From Branchipolynoe longqiensis (Eukaryota > Annelida > Polychaeta > Phyllodocida > Polynoidae), in assembly GCA_030323885.1 (NCBI GenBank), contig CM059186.1:167335417-167399416 (forward strand): a stretch of DNA of 64,000 nucleotides. Direction: 5' to 3'. The notes under the pieces were generated by a model. That model made no database searches and had not been told where the DNA came from. It was given only the letters and a program-made list of their open reading frames with translations. The translations under genes and the position numbers were made by a program. Below are positions 34,735 to 45,904 of the stretch, in pieces (within the stretch, counting starts at the first letter, position 1; the number at the start of each line of letters is the position of its first letter).

Positions 34735-35780
34735 TGTGCTGCGCATGCTCAGCCCACATGTAGCCCACACTCAGCCAACATGTAGCCCACATTCAGCCCA
34801 CATGTAGCCTACACTCAATCCACATGTAGCCTACCCTCAGCCCACATGTAGCCTACACTCAGCCCACATGTAGCCTACACTCAGCCCACATGTAGCCCAC
34901 ACTCAGCCCACATGTAGCCCACACTCATCCCACATGTAGCCTACACTCCGCCCACATGTAGCATACACTCAGCCCACATGTAGCATACACTCAGCCCACA
35001 TGTAGCACACACTCATCCCACATGTAGCCCAGACTCAACCCACACGTAGCCTATGCTCAGCCCACATGTAGCCCACATTCAGCCCACATGTAGCCCACGC
35101 TCAGCCCACATGTAGCCCACATTCAGCCCACATGTAGCCCACGCTCAGCCCACATGCAATATTCAGCCCACATATAGCCTACACTCAGCCCACATGTAGT
35201 CCACACTCAGCCTACATGTAGCCTACACTCAGCTCACATGTAACCTACACTAAACCAACATGTAGTCTACACTCAACCCACATGTAGTCTACAATCAGCC
35301 CACATGTAGTCCACACTCAGCCCACATGTAGTCCACACTCAGCCCACATTTAGCCTACACTCAGCCCACATGTAGTCCACACTCAACCCACATGTAGCCT
35401 ACACTCAGCCCACATTTAGTTTACACTCAGCCCACATGTATCCCAGACTCAACCCACATGTAGCCTACACTCAGCCCACATGTAGCTCACACTCAGCCCA
35501 CCTGTAACCCGATACTCAGCCCACATGTAGCCTACACTCAGCCCACATGTAGTCCACTCTCAGCCCACATGTAGCCTACACTCAGCCCACATGTAGTCCA
35601 CGATCAGCTCATATGTAGCCTACACTCAGCCCCCATGTAGTCCACACTCAACCCGCATGTATCCTACACTCAGCCCACATGTATCCTACACTCAGCCCAC
35701 ATGTAGCCTACACTCAGCCCCATGTAGCCTACACTCAGCCGACATGTACCCCACACTCAGCCCACATGCAGCCTACACTC
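34735..35780 (+). repeat. 22-bp minisatellite array
   Basis: About 47 units combining cagcccacatgtagc and ctacact, 22 bp apart (34981, 35003). Confidence 0.96.
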
Positions 35781-35789
35781 TGGATGGGG

Positions 35790-36118
35790 GAGGCGGGATT
35801 GGTTGGGTGAGGCTGGGGTGCATGGTTTTATGGGTTGCTTGGTGTGCTAGAGTTGGTTGGGGGCGGCCTGCTTGGTTTGTTTGCGACATGCTTGGTTTGT
35901 TTGCGACCTGCTTGGTTTGTTTGCGACCGGCTTGGTTGGGTGAGATTGGGGTGAGTGGTTGCGCGAGTTGCATAGCGTGCTAGAGTTGGTGCATGTGCAG
36001 CTTGCTTGGTTGCGTGTGGCTGGGTTGTATGGTTGTATGGTTGCATGGGTTGCTTGGTGTGTAGTTTCTGTCGGTGAAGCATAGGACGTTACACAGAGGG
36101 GGGGGGGGTGGTAGTGGT
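35790..36118 (+). repeat. G/T-rich imperfect repeats
   Basis: 'ctgcttggtttgtttgcgac' occurs three times at ~22-bp spacing (35868-35935), flanked by ggttg-rich sequence that runs into the assembly gap. Confidence 0.7.
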
Positions 36119-36122
36119 TGGA

Positions 36123-36622
36123 NNNNNNNNNNNNNNNNNNNNNNNNNNNNNNNNNNNNNNNNNNNNNNNNNNNNNNNNNNNNNNNNNNNNNNNNNNNNNN
36201 NNNNNNNNNNNNNNNNNNNNNNNNNNNNNNNNNNNNNNNNNNNNNNNNNNNNNNNNNNNNNNNNNNNNNNNNNNNNNNNNNNNNNNNNNNNNNNNNNNNN
36301 NNNNNNNNNNNNNNNNNNNNNNNNNNNNNNNNNNNNNNNNNNNNNNNNNNNNNNNNNNNNNNNNNNNNNNNNNNNNNNNNNNNNNNNNNNNNNNNNNNNN
36401 NNNNNNNNNNNNNNNNNNNNNNNNNNNNNNNNNNNNNNNNNNNNNNNNNNNNNNNNNNNNNNNNNNNNNNNNNNNNNNNNNNNNNNNNNNNNNNNNNNNN
36501 NNNNNNNNNNNNNNNNNNNNNNNNNNNNNNNNNNNNNNNNNNNNNNNNNNNNNNNNNNNNNNNNNNNNNNNNNNNNNNNNNNNNNNNNNNNNNNNNNNNN
36601 NNNNNNNNNNNNNNNNNNNNNN
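36123..36622. other. assembly gap (500 N)
   Basis: Exactly 500 unknown bases, a placeholder length. The G/T-rich repeat on its left suggests an unassembled array. Confidence 0.99.
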
Positions 36623-36637
36623 CCATGTACTACTTAC

Positions 36638-36690
36638 TCATCATCATCATGCTGTCTGTCACGATGCGACAAAGACTGCTTTCATTACTA
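36638..36690 (-). mobile_element. LINE 3' tail remnant (ATG-tail family)
   Basis: 'catcatcatcatgctgtc' and 'cgatgcgacaaagactgctt' match the 3' UTR and tail of the copies at 9941 and 28342. Only ~52 bp remains. Confidence 0.75.
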
Positions 36691-36777
36691 GTGGAGTTAA
36701 ATGTTCCTAAGTAGTATAGGAAAGGACACCTTTTTGACTTAGCAATGCAACACCTTATTAACCGATGCCAGGATTTG

Positions 36778-37125
36778 TTAGTGTGTTGTTGGTTTACGTC
36801 CTAGCAACATCTAAGGTCATATCAGGACCGGTACCAACGTGTGACCGTGCACACACATGGCGACTTCATAGTGTTCCTCCACTGGGAGACCATGCCAACA
36901 GCACCATGACCTGATATACCACTCAGTCACATTATCCTGTCACTGAGCCAACCAAGCCTTGGCCTATCCTAATAATGCTGAGCACTTGGCTAGAAAGTGA
37001 TAAGAATAAATTGTTAAGTCATTGGTTTGACTCGACCAGGGTTCGAAGCCACAAACCCATGCGGTCGGACCACCGATCTCCCAAAACAGGAGATGGATGC
37101 TCAACTCATTCATCCGTCCAGTCTG
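36778..37125 (-). mobile_element. tRNA-derived SINE, family 1
   Basis: Tail 'gtttacgtcctagcaacatc' on the plus strand, core 'ccactcagtcacattatcct' and 'cctatcctaataatgctgag', 'ggtttgactcg', then B-box region 'ccagggttcgaagcc' and a diverged head. 37126-37449 to the right is unique. Confidence 0.8.
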
Positions 37126-37449
37126 GTTTCAGATCCCAGGGATGTAATTAAGTTCTAAGTACAGGAAAACCTGTTATCAAATTGTTTGTTTACTCATTTA
37201 CCTTCGATTTGAACTCACATTTGATTAATCAATAACCACGACAATAACTATGTTGTGCCCGGATACACACAGGCACTGGTCAGCCGTGTGAACACAGAAC
37301 TCATCTAATAGCTTTGTGTCGCAATTTCAAAGTGCTGTTTGCATTAGCGCCCAAGACAGGAACACAAAAACCATCACCGCCATTATTCACACCATGTATG
37401 ATGCACACGGTTTAACGAGCATCACTTCTCCATTGGTGAACTCACTGAT

Positions 37450-38695
37450 TCCTGTGTAATGTCTGCTGGTTGCTGTGTAATGTTTGCTGGTTGTTGTTTA
37501 ATGCACTCTGGTTGCTTTGTATTGTTCGCTGGTTGCTATGTAATGTTCTGTTGGTACTCTTTAATGTTCGCTGGTTACTGGGTAATGTTTGCTGGTTGAT
37601 GTGTACTGTTCGCTGGTTGTTCTTTAATGCACCTGGTTGTGTGCTGCTTAATACTCGTTGGTTGCTGTGTAAAGTCAGCTGGGGGTTGTGTAATGTTTGC
37701 TGGTTGCTGTTCTATTGCTAGTTGTTAATGTGCCCTGGTTATTGGCTAATGGTTCCTGGTTGATGTGTAATGTTCGATGTTTGCTGTGTATTGTGCGGTT
37801 GTTGCTGTGTACTGTTCACTGGTGTCTAGATAATGTTCATTGGATGTTGTGTAATGTTCGCTGGTTGCTGTGTAATGTTCGCTTGTTGTTATGTACTGTT
37901 CCCTGGTTGTTATGTAATGTTCTTTTCATACTGCTTAATGTTCACTGGTTGCTCTGTAATGTTTGCTGGTTGCTGTGTACTGTTCGCTGGTTGATGTTTA
38001 ATGTACCCTGGTTGCTTTGTATTGTTTGCTGGTTGATGTGTAATGTTATTTTGGTATTGTTTACTGTTCGCTGGTTACTGGATAATGTTTGCTGGTTGAT
38101 GTGTACTGTTCGCCGGTTGTTGATTAATGCACATGGGTTTGCATTGCATTGTTCGCTGGGTGTTGTGTAATGTTCGCTTGTTGTTGTGTACTGTTCTATT
38201 GGTACTGTTTAATGTGTGCTGGTTACTGGGTAATGGTTGCTGGTTGCTGTGTAATGTTCGCCGTTTGATGTGTATTGTGCGGTTGTTGCTGTGTACTGTT
38301 CACTGGTTTCTAGATAATATTCATTGGATGTTGTGTACTGTTCGCAAGTGGCTGTGTAATGTTCGCTTGTTGCTGTGTACTGTTCGCCTGTTGCTGTCTA
38401 TTTTTCGGTGGTTTCTGGATAATGTTCACATTGGCCATGACATGTTTGCTGGTTGTGTATGGGGGGTGTTCATTGACTGTTGTGCAACGTTTGCTGGTTG
38501 TTGTATAGTGTTCACTGGTTGTGGTGTACTATTCACTTGTTGCTGTGTAATGTTCGCTGCATGCTGCTTAATACTCGTTGGTTGCTGTGTAAAGTCAGCT
38601 GGGGGTTGTGTAATGTTTGCTGGTTGCTGTATAATGTTCACCGGTGTTTGTGTAATGGTAGCTGGGTGTTGTGTAGTGTTAGATCGTGTTATGTA
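37450..38695 (+). repeat. 21-bp array, 'gctggttgctgtgtaatg' subfamily
   Basis: About 59 diverged units of ~21 bp with ttcgctggttg and 'tgtgtaatg'. Seven codons per unit keep frames open and give LLCNVRW-like peptides; not a gene. Confidence 0.93.
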
Positions 38696-39460
38696 CTGTT
38701 AGATGGGGGTTGTGTAATGTTAGCTGGGGGTTATGTACTGCTAGCTGGGTGTTGTGCAATGTTAGTTGGGTGTTGTTTAATGTGAGCTCGGTGTTGTGTA
38801 ATGTGAGCTGGGTGTTTTGTAATGTTAGCTGGGTGTTGTGTAATGTTAGTTGGGTGTTGTTTAATGTGAGCTGGGTGTTGTGTAATGTTAGCTGGACGTT
38901 GTGTAATGTTAGCTGGGTGTTGTGTAATGTTAGCTGGGTGTTGTTTAATGTTAGCTGGGTGTTGTGTAATGTTAGATGGGTGTTGTGTAATGTTAGCTGG
39001 GTGTTGTGTAATGTTAGTTGGGTGTTGTTTAATGTGAGCTGGGGGTTGTGTAATGTTAGCTGGGTGTTGTGTAATGTTATCTGGGTGTTGTGTGATGTTA
39101 GTTGGGTGTTGTTTCATGTTAGCTGGGTGTTGTGTAATGTTAGCTGGGTGTTGTGTAATGTTAGCTTGGTGTTGTGTAATGTCCACTGGTGGTTGTGTAA
39201 TGTTAGCTGGGTATTATGTACTGTTAGCTGGGTGTTGTGTAATGTTGGTTGGGTGTTGTTTAATGCGAGCTGGGTGTTGTGTAATGTTAGCTGAGTGTTA
39301 TGTAACGTTAGTCGGGTGTTGTTTAATGTGAGCTGAATGTTGTTTAATGTGCGCTGGGTGTTGCTTAATGTGAGCTGGGTGTTGTGTAATGTTAGCTGGG
39401 TGTTGTGTAATGTTGGGTGTGTGTTGTGTAATGTTCACTGGTGGTTGTGTCATTGAACAA
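38696..39460 (+). repeat. 21-bp array, 'gctgggtgttgtgtaatg' subfamily
   Basis: About 36 much more uniform units (gttagctgggtgttgtgtaa plus one base; 38950, 38971). The change from the left subfamily is sharp near 38640-38700, pointing to a recent expansion. Confidence 0.95.
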
Positions 39461-39962
39461 ATGCGAGACAGTTGTATATATAGTGGCATTTATTCTTACT
39501 AGTTTAGCTTGTTACATTAAGATTCAAAGTAGAAATGATGATAAGTTAGAGGATTTCAGGCACTTAACCCTATCGATCTATGTCATAAGTTGGGTGGGTG
39601 GGATGGCAAATCTACAGGAAAGTAGCACATCCGATCAGTTGAAAAGCTAAGGTCGAAGTGTCTAGACTTTGTAACTGCGTCATATGCTTTGCTCTGAATT
39701 TACAGGAGGTGGCGCGTCAGTAGTGGCCAAATCATAGTTCACAAGAAATATATAGGTGGCGCCAATGGTCACATTTGAAATCTACTGCGCAGTTTCAGTA
39801 ACTGCGTAGTATTGAGTTCAAGGAATCTACAGTAGATGGCGGGTCAATCGACGACCATTGAGTTAGTTCAGAATCAAGAATATAGGTGGCGCCAAAAGTC
39901 GTTCAGGTCAATGGGAAATATACAGTCTCGCGATATCAATTACCCATGTTGCGCACATCATG
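39461..39962. other. unique segment splitting the 21-bp array
   Basis: Contains two related stretches ending in 'ataggtggcgccaa' (about 39750 and 39882), i.e. a diverged ~130-bp duplication. No gene seen. Confidence 0.5.
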
Positions 39963-40100
39963 GACAATGTTAGCTGGGTGTTATGTAATGTTAGCTGGGT
40001 GTTGTGTAATGTTAGCTGGGTGTTGTGTAATGTTAGCTGGGTGTTGTGTAATGTTAGCTGAGTGTTGTGTAATGTTAGCTGGGTGTTTTGTACTGTTTGT
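39963..40100 (+). repeat. 21-bp array, separated block
   Basis: Six units of the uniform subfamily (gttagctgggtgttgtgtaa). Now separated by ~500 bp of unrelated sequence from the main array. Confidence 0.95.
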
Positions 40101-40380
40101 TGCCTCTTGTCTAACATTCTCTAGTTATTCTACAATGTGCTGCATGCTGCTCTCATCCACTGGATGGTTCTGACTGTAACATATACGTACCATCGCGAAA
40201 GAACACAAGTGCTCTTTTTAAAAGCAAAGTCTGCCTTTATTCTGCACCAGTACGACACAACACCTTGCGCTTCTTCTATTCGGTATCATTTTGGACTTTG
40301 AAGTATTCGTTGCAGACGACGTGTCGGACCGGGCAGTAGATTCCCAGCTAGTGTGCACAGGGTCCCGCTGAATGTCGTGG

Positions 40381-40510
40381 ATTCTTGTAGAGTCTCGTGT
40401 CAATTCGTAGAACCTCGTGGAGTCACGTAGAACATTGTGTAACCTCTTGCAGTCTCGTGGAGTCTCGTGAAGTCTTGTAGAATTTCGTGGAACTTCGTGG
40501 AGTCTTGTGC
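40381..40510 (+). repeat. 10-bp tandem repeat (ctcgtggagt type)
   Basis: Thirteen units in exact 10-bp register: ctcgtggagt, cttgtagaat, ttcgtggaac and variants. Confidence 0.88.
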
Positions 40511-40559
40511 ATGGTGGTTTGTGCGCTTCTTTCTCTGACAGGGCGGTGTTTGTGCCGCC

Positions 40560-41640
40560 AGGGGGCAGCGGGCCCGATGCATATTAAATGAGGGATGCGC
40601 GTTACGCCCAGGAGGAAGTAGTTCTCATGAATAAAGGAGCACCGGGCGTCGTTATTAACCGGCCCGGCGCCGGGGTGCAGGCGGGGAGAGCAGGGGAATA
40701 GGCGAGGTGCAGGCAGGCAGAGGCGGAGAGACAGTGGCGGAGGGAGGGCGCTGGGAAAGGCGGTGAGAGGGGCGGGGGAGGGCGCTGGGAGGGAGGGGAG
40801 GAGGGCGGCAGTGCGGGGTGGACGGGCAGAGGGGTCGGGGTGAGAAGCAGGCAGCGGGGTGCTGTGGGGTTCATCGCGGTGAGAGGCATGGGAGGGCCGA
40901 GTAAGGTGAGCGGCTGGGAGAGAAGGGTGGGGTCGGAGGGATGAGCGGGGTGGGAGAGCAGGGTGGGGTGGGAGGGGTGAAGGGGCGGGGGAGGCGTAGG
41001 GGGAACGAGAGGAGCAGAATCATGGACATATGAAGGGGCAGAAGTTGGATGGACAGAACAGCTGGAGGGTTGCACACGGACTGAACGAGCGGAAGGCTCA
41101 GAGAGGGGTCAGGTGTGGGTCAGGTGGAGGTTGGGGAGGCGTCAGGTAGGCGTCAGCGAGGAAGGTACCGGATGCAACCAGGTTGCAGGGAGACGGCTGC
41201 TGGCTGCAAGGCCACCTTGTGCTGATATTGCTGCACTGTGAACTTGTAACGTTTGAGGCCAGGGTGCAAAAGACTGCGAGCCAGTGACGTCCACCTCATG
41301 AGGGTCAGTCTGGGCTAAGGTGCGGCCAGGAGGTGGCGCCTGACGAGTATTTAACACAGTTCATGACACGGCTGGGTTCGCAGTCGTATTATCTACAATG
41401 CTGACTAGCCTGAAGCCTCGGCCCCTGTAGGAAATAGAAGCCCCTCCAGTTTCTTTTGCTGAAGTACTATTACCGTCGGGGGTGAGGTAGGTAAAAGGCT
41501 GAAGGGCCTGAACGACTGTTGGCTGCTGTTTGTACTGGCTGACTGGAGGGTGGGAGTGGGAAGTCTGATGGGGGACAGTTCACCGGTTGTAGTGGGAGAT
41601 GTGGGCGGGTGAACTCAGCTTGGGGAAGTGGATGTGCGTG
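40560..41640. other. GC- and G-rich region
   Basis: 40680-41000 has 'gggcggggg' and 'gggtggggtggga' tracts, G over C on the plus strand. 41000-41640 is less biased. No gene recognised. Confidence 0.4.
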
Positions 41641-42715
41641 TGTGCCGTGAGTGGGTGTGTGTAGGCACTGGGAGTGGGGGGGGGTATGTACCGGGTTGGG
41701 GGTGTTATGTGCCGTGAGTGGGGGGGGGTGTATGTGGGGGAGTGGGTGCGTGTATATGATAGGAGTGGGGGTGTGTATGTACAGGGAGTGGATGTGTATG
41801 TAGCGAGGGTTTGGTGTGTGTATCAGGAGTGGGTGTATGTAAGTGCCGGGAGTGGATGTATGTACAGGTAGTGGGTGTGTATGTACAGGTAGTGGGTGTG
41901 TGTATCTGGAGAGTGTGTGTATGTGCTGGGTATGTATGTGTACCGCGAGTGGACGGGTGTATATGCTGGGAGTCGGTGTGTATGTACAGGTAGTGGGTGT
42001 GTGTATCGGGAGAGTGTGTGTATGTGCTGGGTATGTATGTGTACCGCGAGTGGACGGGTATATATGCTGGGAGTCGGTGTGTATGTACTGGTAGTGGGTG
42101 TGTATGGGGAGAGTGTGTGTATGTGCTGGGTATGTATGTGTACCGCGAGTGGACGGGTATATATGCTGGGAGTCGGTGTGTATGTACTGGTAGTTGGTGT
42201 GTGTATCGGGAGAGTGTGTGTATGTGCTGGGTATGTATGTGTACCGCGAGTGGACGGGTATATATGCTGGGAGTCGGTGTGTATGTACTGGTAGTGGGTG
42301 TGTGTATCGGGAGAGTGTGTGTATGTGCTGGGTATGTATGTGTACCGCAAGTGGACGGGTATATATGCTGGTGGGTGTGTATGTACTGGTAGTGGGTGGG
42401 TGTATGGGGGGAGTGCGTGTGTATATGTTGAGTGTGTATATGTACCAGTAGTGGGTGTGTCTATGCTGGGAGTGGGTGTGTGTATTTGCGGGAAGTGGGT
42501 GTATGTGCCGGAAGTGGGTGTGTAATGGCGAGTGTGTGTATGTGCCGGGTGTGTATGTACCGGGAGTGCGTGTATGTACTGTGAGTGGGTGTGTGTATGG
42601 GGGGAGTGTGTGTATGTGGTGGGTGTGTATATGTACCGGGAGTTGAGGGGTATATATGCTGGGAGTGGGTGTGTATATGCAGCGGTAGTGGGTGGGTGTA
42701 TATTTGCCGGTTGTG
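41640..42715 (+). repeat. G/T-rich minisatellite with 101-bp higher-order units
   Basis: Short gtgggtgtgtatgt units throughout. From about 41880 to 42370 a 101-bp block repeats: 'taccgcgagtggacgggt' at 41941, 42042, 42141, 42242 and (variant) 42343. The minus-strand 467-codon frame over it is an artefact. Confidence 0.95.
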
Positions 42716-42749
42716 AGGGAGAGAAGGGGGCCCAACCCAGCATGGTCAG

Positions 42750-43260
42750 GCGCACTGACCCTCCCCCCCTCACATCCTCCCCTTCCCTGTCCCACCCACC
42801 TCCTCACAAACGGCAAACACGCATGCGCACGTGCACACAAAAGACTTCCAGTCCCTGGTCTCAGTCGCGCCACGCCACGGACGAATTAAAGTCGGGCCGG
42901 AGTCCGGCCTGGCCCCTTGCACCTGCCGGCCCGCGCCCCGCCTCGTCCATTTTTAATTCTGATGGCGGAGGCAGGGAGGTGGAGTGGGGGTGCTGGAGGG
43001 GGGGAGCATCGGGGGCAGGGGCTCCCCAGAGGCCCGGAATAAAGCCGCTCCGACGCCAATTGATTAACCCCCGCCTCGCCCCCGCCTCGCCCCCGCCTCC
43101 CCGAGTCCACCCCTCCCGGCCCTCCCCGCCCCTCTCCTGCTGCCGGCCTCTCCGCCTCTTGCGGAGCAGATCAGGGCTGGTAGCGGACAAACTGCCTCGT
43201 CCCGCCCCACGTCTCCCCTCAGGGATGTCCCCCTACTTTTTGTTGTTTTCCTTTCTTTCA
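42750..43260. other. GC/CpG-rich block
   Basis: C-rich on the plus strand with many CpG, following directly on the G/T-rich arrays. 43060-43110 has repeated ccccgcctcgcc. May be a CpG-island-like region. Confidence 0.4.
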
Positions 43261-43262
43261 GC

Positions 43263-43403
43263 ATTTCTGACAAATTCAGATTGCGTCGTAAAATTGATAC
43301 GATCCGCTTCCTGAACTTTTCCTTAAAGCCTCGCGCCACAATTTGCTGTTTATCTCCTTGTGCGCTTATTGTCACAAGCGACAATAAAAATGTCTGGTTC
43401 TGA
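43263..43403 (+). other. exon-like open stretch after a strong pyrimidine tract
   Basis: A tract 'ttgttttcctttctttcag' (43241-43261) looks like a 3' splice site. The following frame is open for 46 codons (ISDKFRLRRKIDTIRF start) to a TGA at 43401-43403. Within it, ttattgtc and gacaataa form an 8-bp hairpin (43366-43387) and AATAAA sits at 43383. I do not recognise the peptide. A chance pyrimidine tract is possible. Confidence 0.2.
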
Positions 43404-44440
43404 ATTAGGTGCGACGACGCCCGACTGAACCCGCGTCCGGCATTCCCTTAATCACCCTGTTTTAACACAGTCTCCGAGAACCAGGAGATGATATATGGAA
43501 CCTGGAGTTGGGCAGGAATAAGTCAGTGAGAAGCGAAGCTGGTCAAGGAGGCAACCAGAACCCCTCCCCCCCATCCCCTCACCCTGATGCAGTCCACGTA
43601 GCCATGGTAACGAGGTACATCTAACACCGGTAGGGGGAGTTTGTACTGCTGTAACCGGATAGAACACACACTTGTTGTTTAACAGTTACCCCGGGACAGG
43701 ATCGGTACAGCTGCACTTGTCTGTATACTCTAGCCGTATTGTGCCCACGTGACCTTGGTTTGAACTCAGTCGAACAGTGTGGGCTGAGTCAATCTACAAT
43801 CTAACATTGGTGAGTGCCCTTTGCTGGGTGTTTTCTTAGCAGGTCAAAAAGCCAGGTGCGCGGATGCGCAGAATACCTTCACTAATTCATCCAATTAAGA
43901 ACCATCCTGATATGATAATATACGTTCCTACTCATTAAAACCCCCAAAAATAAACATACTTATGGTCGATGATTGGATTATTTTGTCGGGCTCCGATCCG
44001 ACTCACGAGAGATATAGCTGCCAACATTAGATCCAATCAGTGGAGTAGCATAGTGCAACATGTCAGATGGTATTTTATTGGATAGGTACCTCATTGTCTG
44101 CTTTACTACCAACCTATAACTACATAAACCTCCTCTTTAGCCCAAATGTTATTCAACAGAATATATGAATGTCAATACCAAACACTAGCCACACTCAGCT
44201 ATAGTATTTGCGCAGGTAATCTGCAGGTTGTGTTTGTAACTGATCAGGCTCTAGTTACTGGGTGATGGCACCACCAGCGCATTTCTCATCTGCTCGTTTG
44301 TCTGCAGATGGCGCCACTGGATGTATTAATTGCGAATAGTTGTTACCGTTCAGAAATTCTGATTTACGAGGTCACCTCCGTCATTCTGAGGTGGACTGCA
44401 AGATAATCGCTACAGAAATTCCGTTTTTGTGAACATATAG
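43404..44440. other. unique spacer
   Basis: No repeat or gene recognised. 'gatggcaccaccagcg' and 'gatggcgccactgg' (44265-44325) are similar words seen in other spacers. Confidence 0.35.
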
Positions 44441-45556
44441 CAGTTTGTAGACTCAATCCGATATACAGTCTTAATTGTGGATCAGACACACAATTGTCTA
44501 TTCGAGCAACATGACGAATCCAGGTATGAAGCCAGGCCAAATTACATCCGGCCACTGAGGCTACGAATGAAACCTCATTTGGAGGCCTTAGGCGTGGATT
44601 TGGACGTGTTGGAGGATGCCAAAGTCCCAGAACATCCCCCGTGGTCGTTGAGAAAGCCATCGGTTATCCTCCGACTCGCGGAACTGAGGAAATCTGGGAC
44701 ACATCCACTCGAGTACCAAGGACTGCATGCAGAGATTCAAGGCCAGTTTGCAGACCACCTCTCCATATACACTGATGGTTCGAAAGACCAAAGCCGGGTA
44801 GCTGCTGCGGCAGTCTGCCGACTGGAAAAATTTGGTGTACGTTTGCCCGATCAGAGCTCGATTTTCACTGCAGAGGCCCGAGCACTCCTTCTCGCTTTGG
44901 AGTGTATCGAGGTATCCAACCACACTAACTATGTTATATACAGTGATTCCTTCTCTTGCCTCCTGGCTGTTGCTGGACTGAAAACGAATCACCCTATTCT
45001 AGCAACGGTCATTTATAAAATGAACCAACTGACAACAGATGGGTATGATATCCACCTGTGCTGGGTGCCTGGCCATGCTGGCATACAAGGAAACGAACGA
45101 GCTGATCGGGCTGCGAAGAAGGCCCTGAACTGTGATCTTGAACCGTGTCTGATCCCTCACTCTGATCTGAAACCACTAATAGCCACCCACATAAAATCCA
45201 AATGGCAACATGAGTGGGATGAAAACATTAATAAACTTAAAGAAATTGAACCATCTGTGGGAAAGCCACCACAGACTCATGCGGGAGGTCGGCGGGACCA
45301 AGTGGTCCTTAGCCGCTGCCGTATTGGCCACTCGTGGCTTACACATGCTTTTCTGCTCAAGGGGGAACCTCCCCCTGAATGTATTGGGTGTCAGTCCCCA
45401 CTGACACTCAAACACATTTTACTAAGTTGCGTTGATTTTTTGGCCCTGCGCCAACGGTTCTACACTGCAGGCAGTATGCATGACCTTTTTACTAAGGTAA
45501 AACAGGAAAACATTTTAGCCTTTTTGAGGGCAGCTGGACTGTACCACCTTATATAG
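44441..45556 (+). CDS. LINE ORF2 C-terminal part with RNase H domain (5' truncated)
   Basis: Open from 44441 (after TAG 44438) to 45556. Counting from GTG 44477, a linker with KPHLEALGVDLD and PPW (typical of the region between RT and RNase H in I-like LINEs) precedes an RNase H domain. All four catalytic acidic residues are present: D100 in IYTDGSK, E133 in TAEARALLLALE, D157 in YSDSFS, D210 in NERADRAAK, with VPGH200AG. A C-terminal zinc motif CIGC...KHILLSC (C302, C305, H313, C318) follows. The reverse transcriptase and endonuclease are missing, so this is a truncated copy, but the remaining frame has no stop or frameshift, suggesting fairly recent insertion. The RNase H would degrade the RNA strand of RNA-DNA hybrids. 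Clade I/Nimb-like is inference. Confidence 0.85.
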   Translation, partial: QFVDSIRYTVLIVDQTHNCLFEQHDESRYEARPNYIRPLRLRMKPHLEALGVDLDVLEDAKVPEHPPWSLRKPSVILRLAELRKSGTHPLEYQGLHAEIQGQFADHLSIYTDGSKDQSRVAAAAVCRLEKFGVRLPDQSSIFTAEARALLLALECIEVSNHTNYVIYSDSFSCLLAVAGLKTNHPILATVIYKMNQLTTDGYDIHLCWVPGHAGIQGNERADRAAKKALNCDLEPCLIPHSDLKPLIATHIKSKWQHEWDENINKLKEIEPSVGKPPQTHAGGRRDQVVLSRCRIGHSWLTHAFLLKGEPPPECIGCQSPLTLKHILLSCVDFLALRQRFYTAGSMHDLFTKVKQENILAFLRAAGLYHLI

Positions 45557-45783
45557 TTTACTAAATGGATTCTATTAATTATTAATGAAACTTTTCTTTT
45601 TCTATGGGAATATATGATTGTGAGCTTTCTAATTTAATTAGTGTCTATTGGCACATAATTGATTGTCTGCTTTTACATGTTAAAGCGATGGTTTGAACAA
45701 AAAACAAACATTTCTCGCCGTGAATATGGCCTATGCTGCCGACACGGCGTAAAGCAACCACCAATCAATCAATCAATCATACA
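45557..45783 (+). mobile_element. 3' UTR and (AATC)n tail of the LINE
   Basis: AT-rich 3' UTR, then tttctcgccgtgaatatggc, 'ctgccgacacggcgtaaagc' and accaccaatcaatcaatcaa. This end is found alone at 9343, 11353 and 28380, so the family retroposed often. ggcgt/acggcg words may allow a small stem. Confidence 0.85.
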
Positions 45784-45904
45784 ATCTGGAATGCTGGTAA
45801 AGTCTAGTAGTCCTCATTCATGGGGACCAGCGTCAGAAATGTATTCTACTTGACTTAGATTGGAGGAAGGCCGAGTTGGAAAACCGAAAGACGAACTAAC
45901 CACA

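Noticed and set aside
38686..39294. 202-codon Cys/Trp-rich ORF
   Set aside because: Translation of the 21-bp array (7-residue WVLCNVS period).
41470..42873. 467-codon minus-strand ORF
   Set aside because: Translation of the G/T-rich array with 101-bp units; YTHPLPVHTH-type low complexity.
43366..43387. Histone-type 3' stem-loop
   Set aside because: The 8-bp hairpin lacks the histone stem-loop consensus and no histone frame precedes it.
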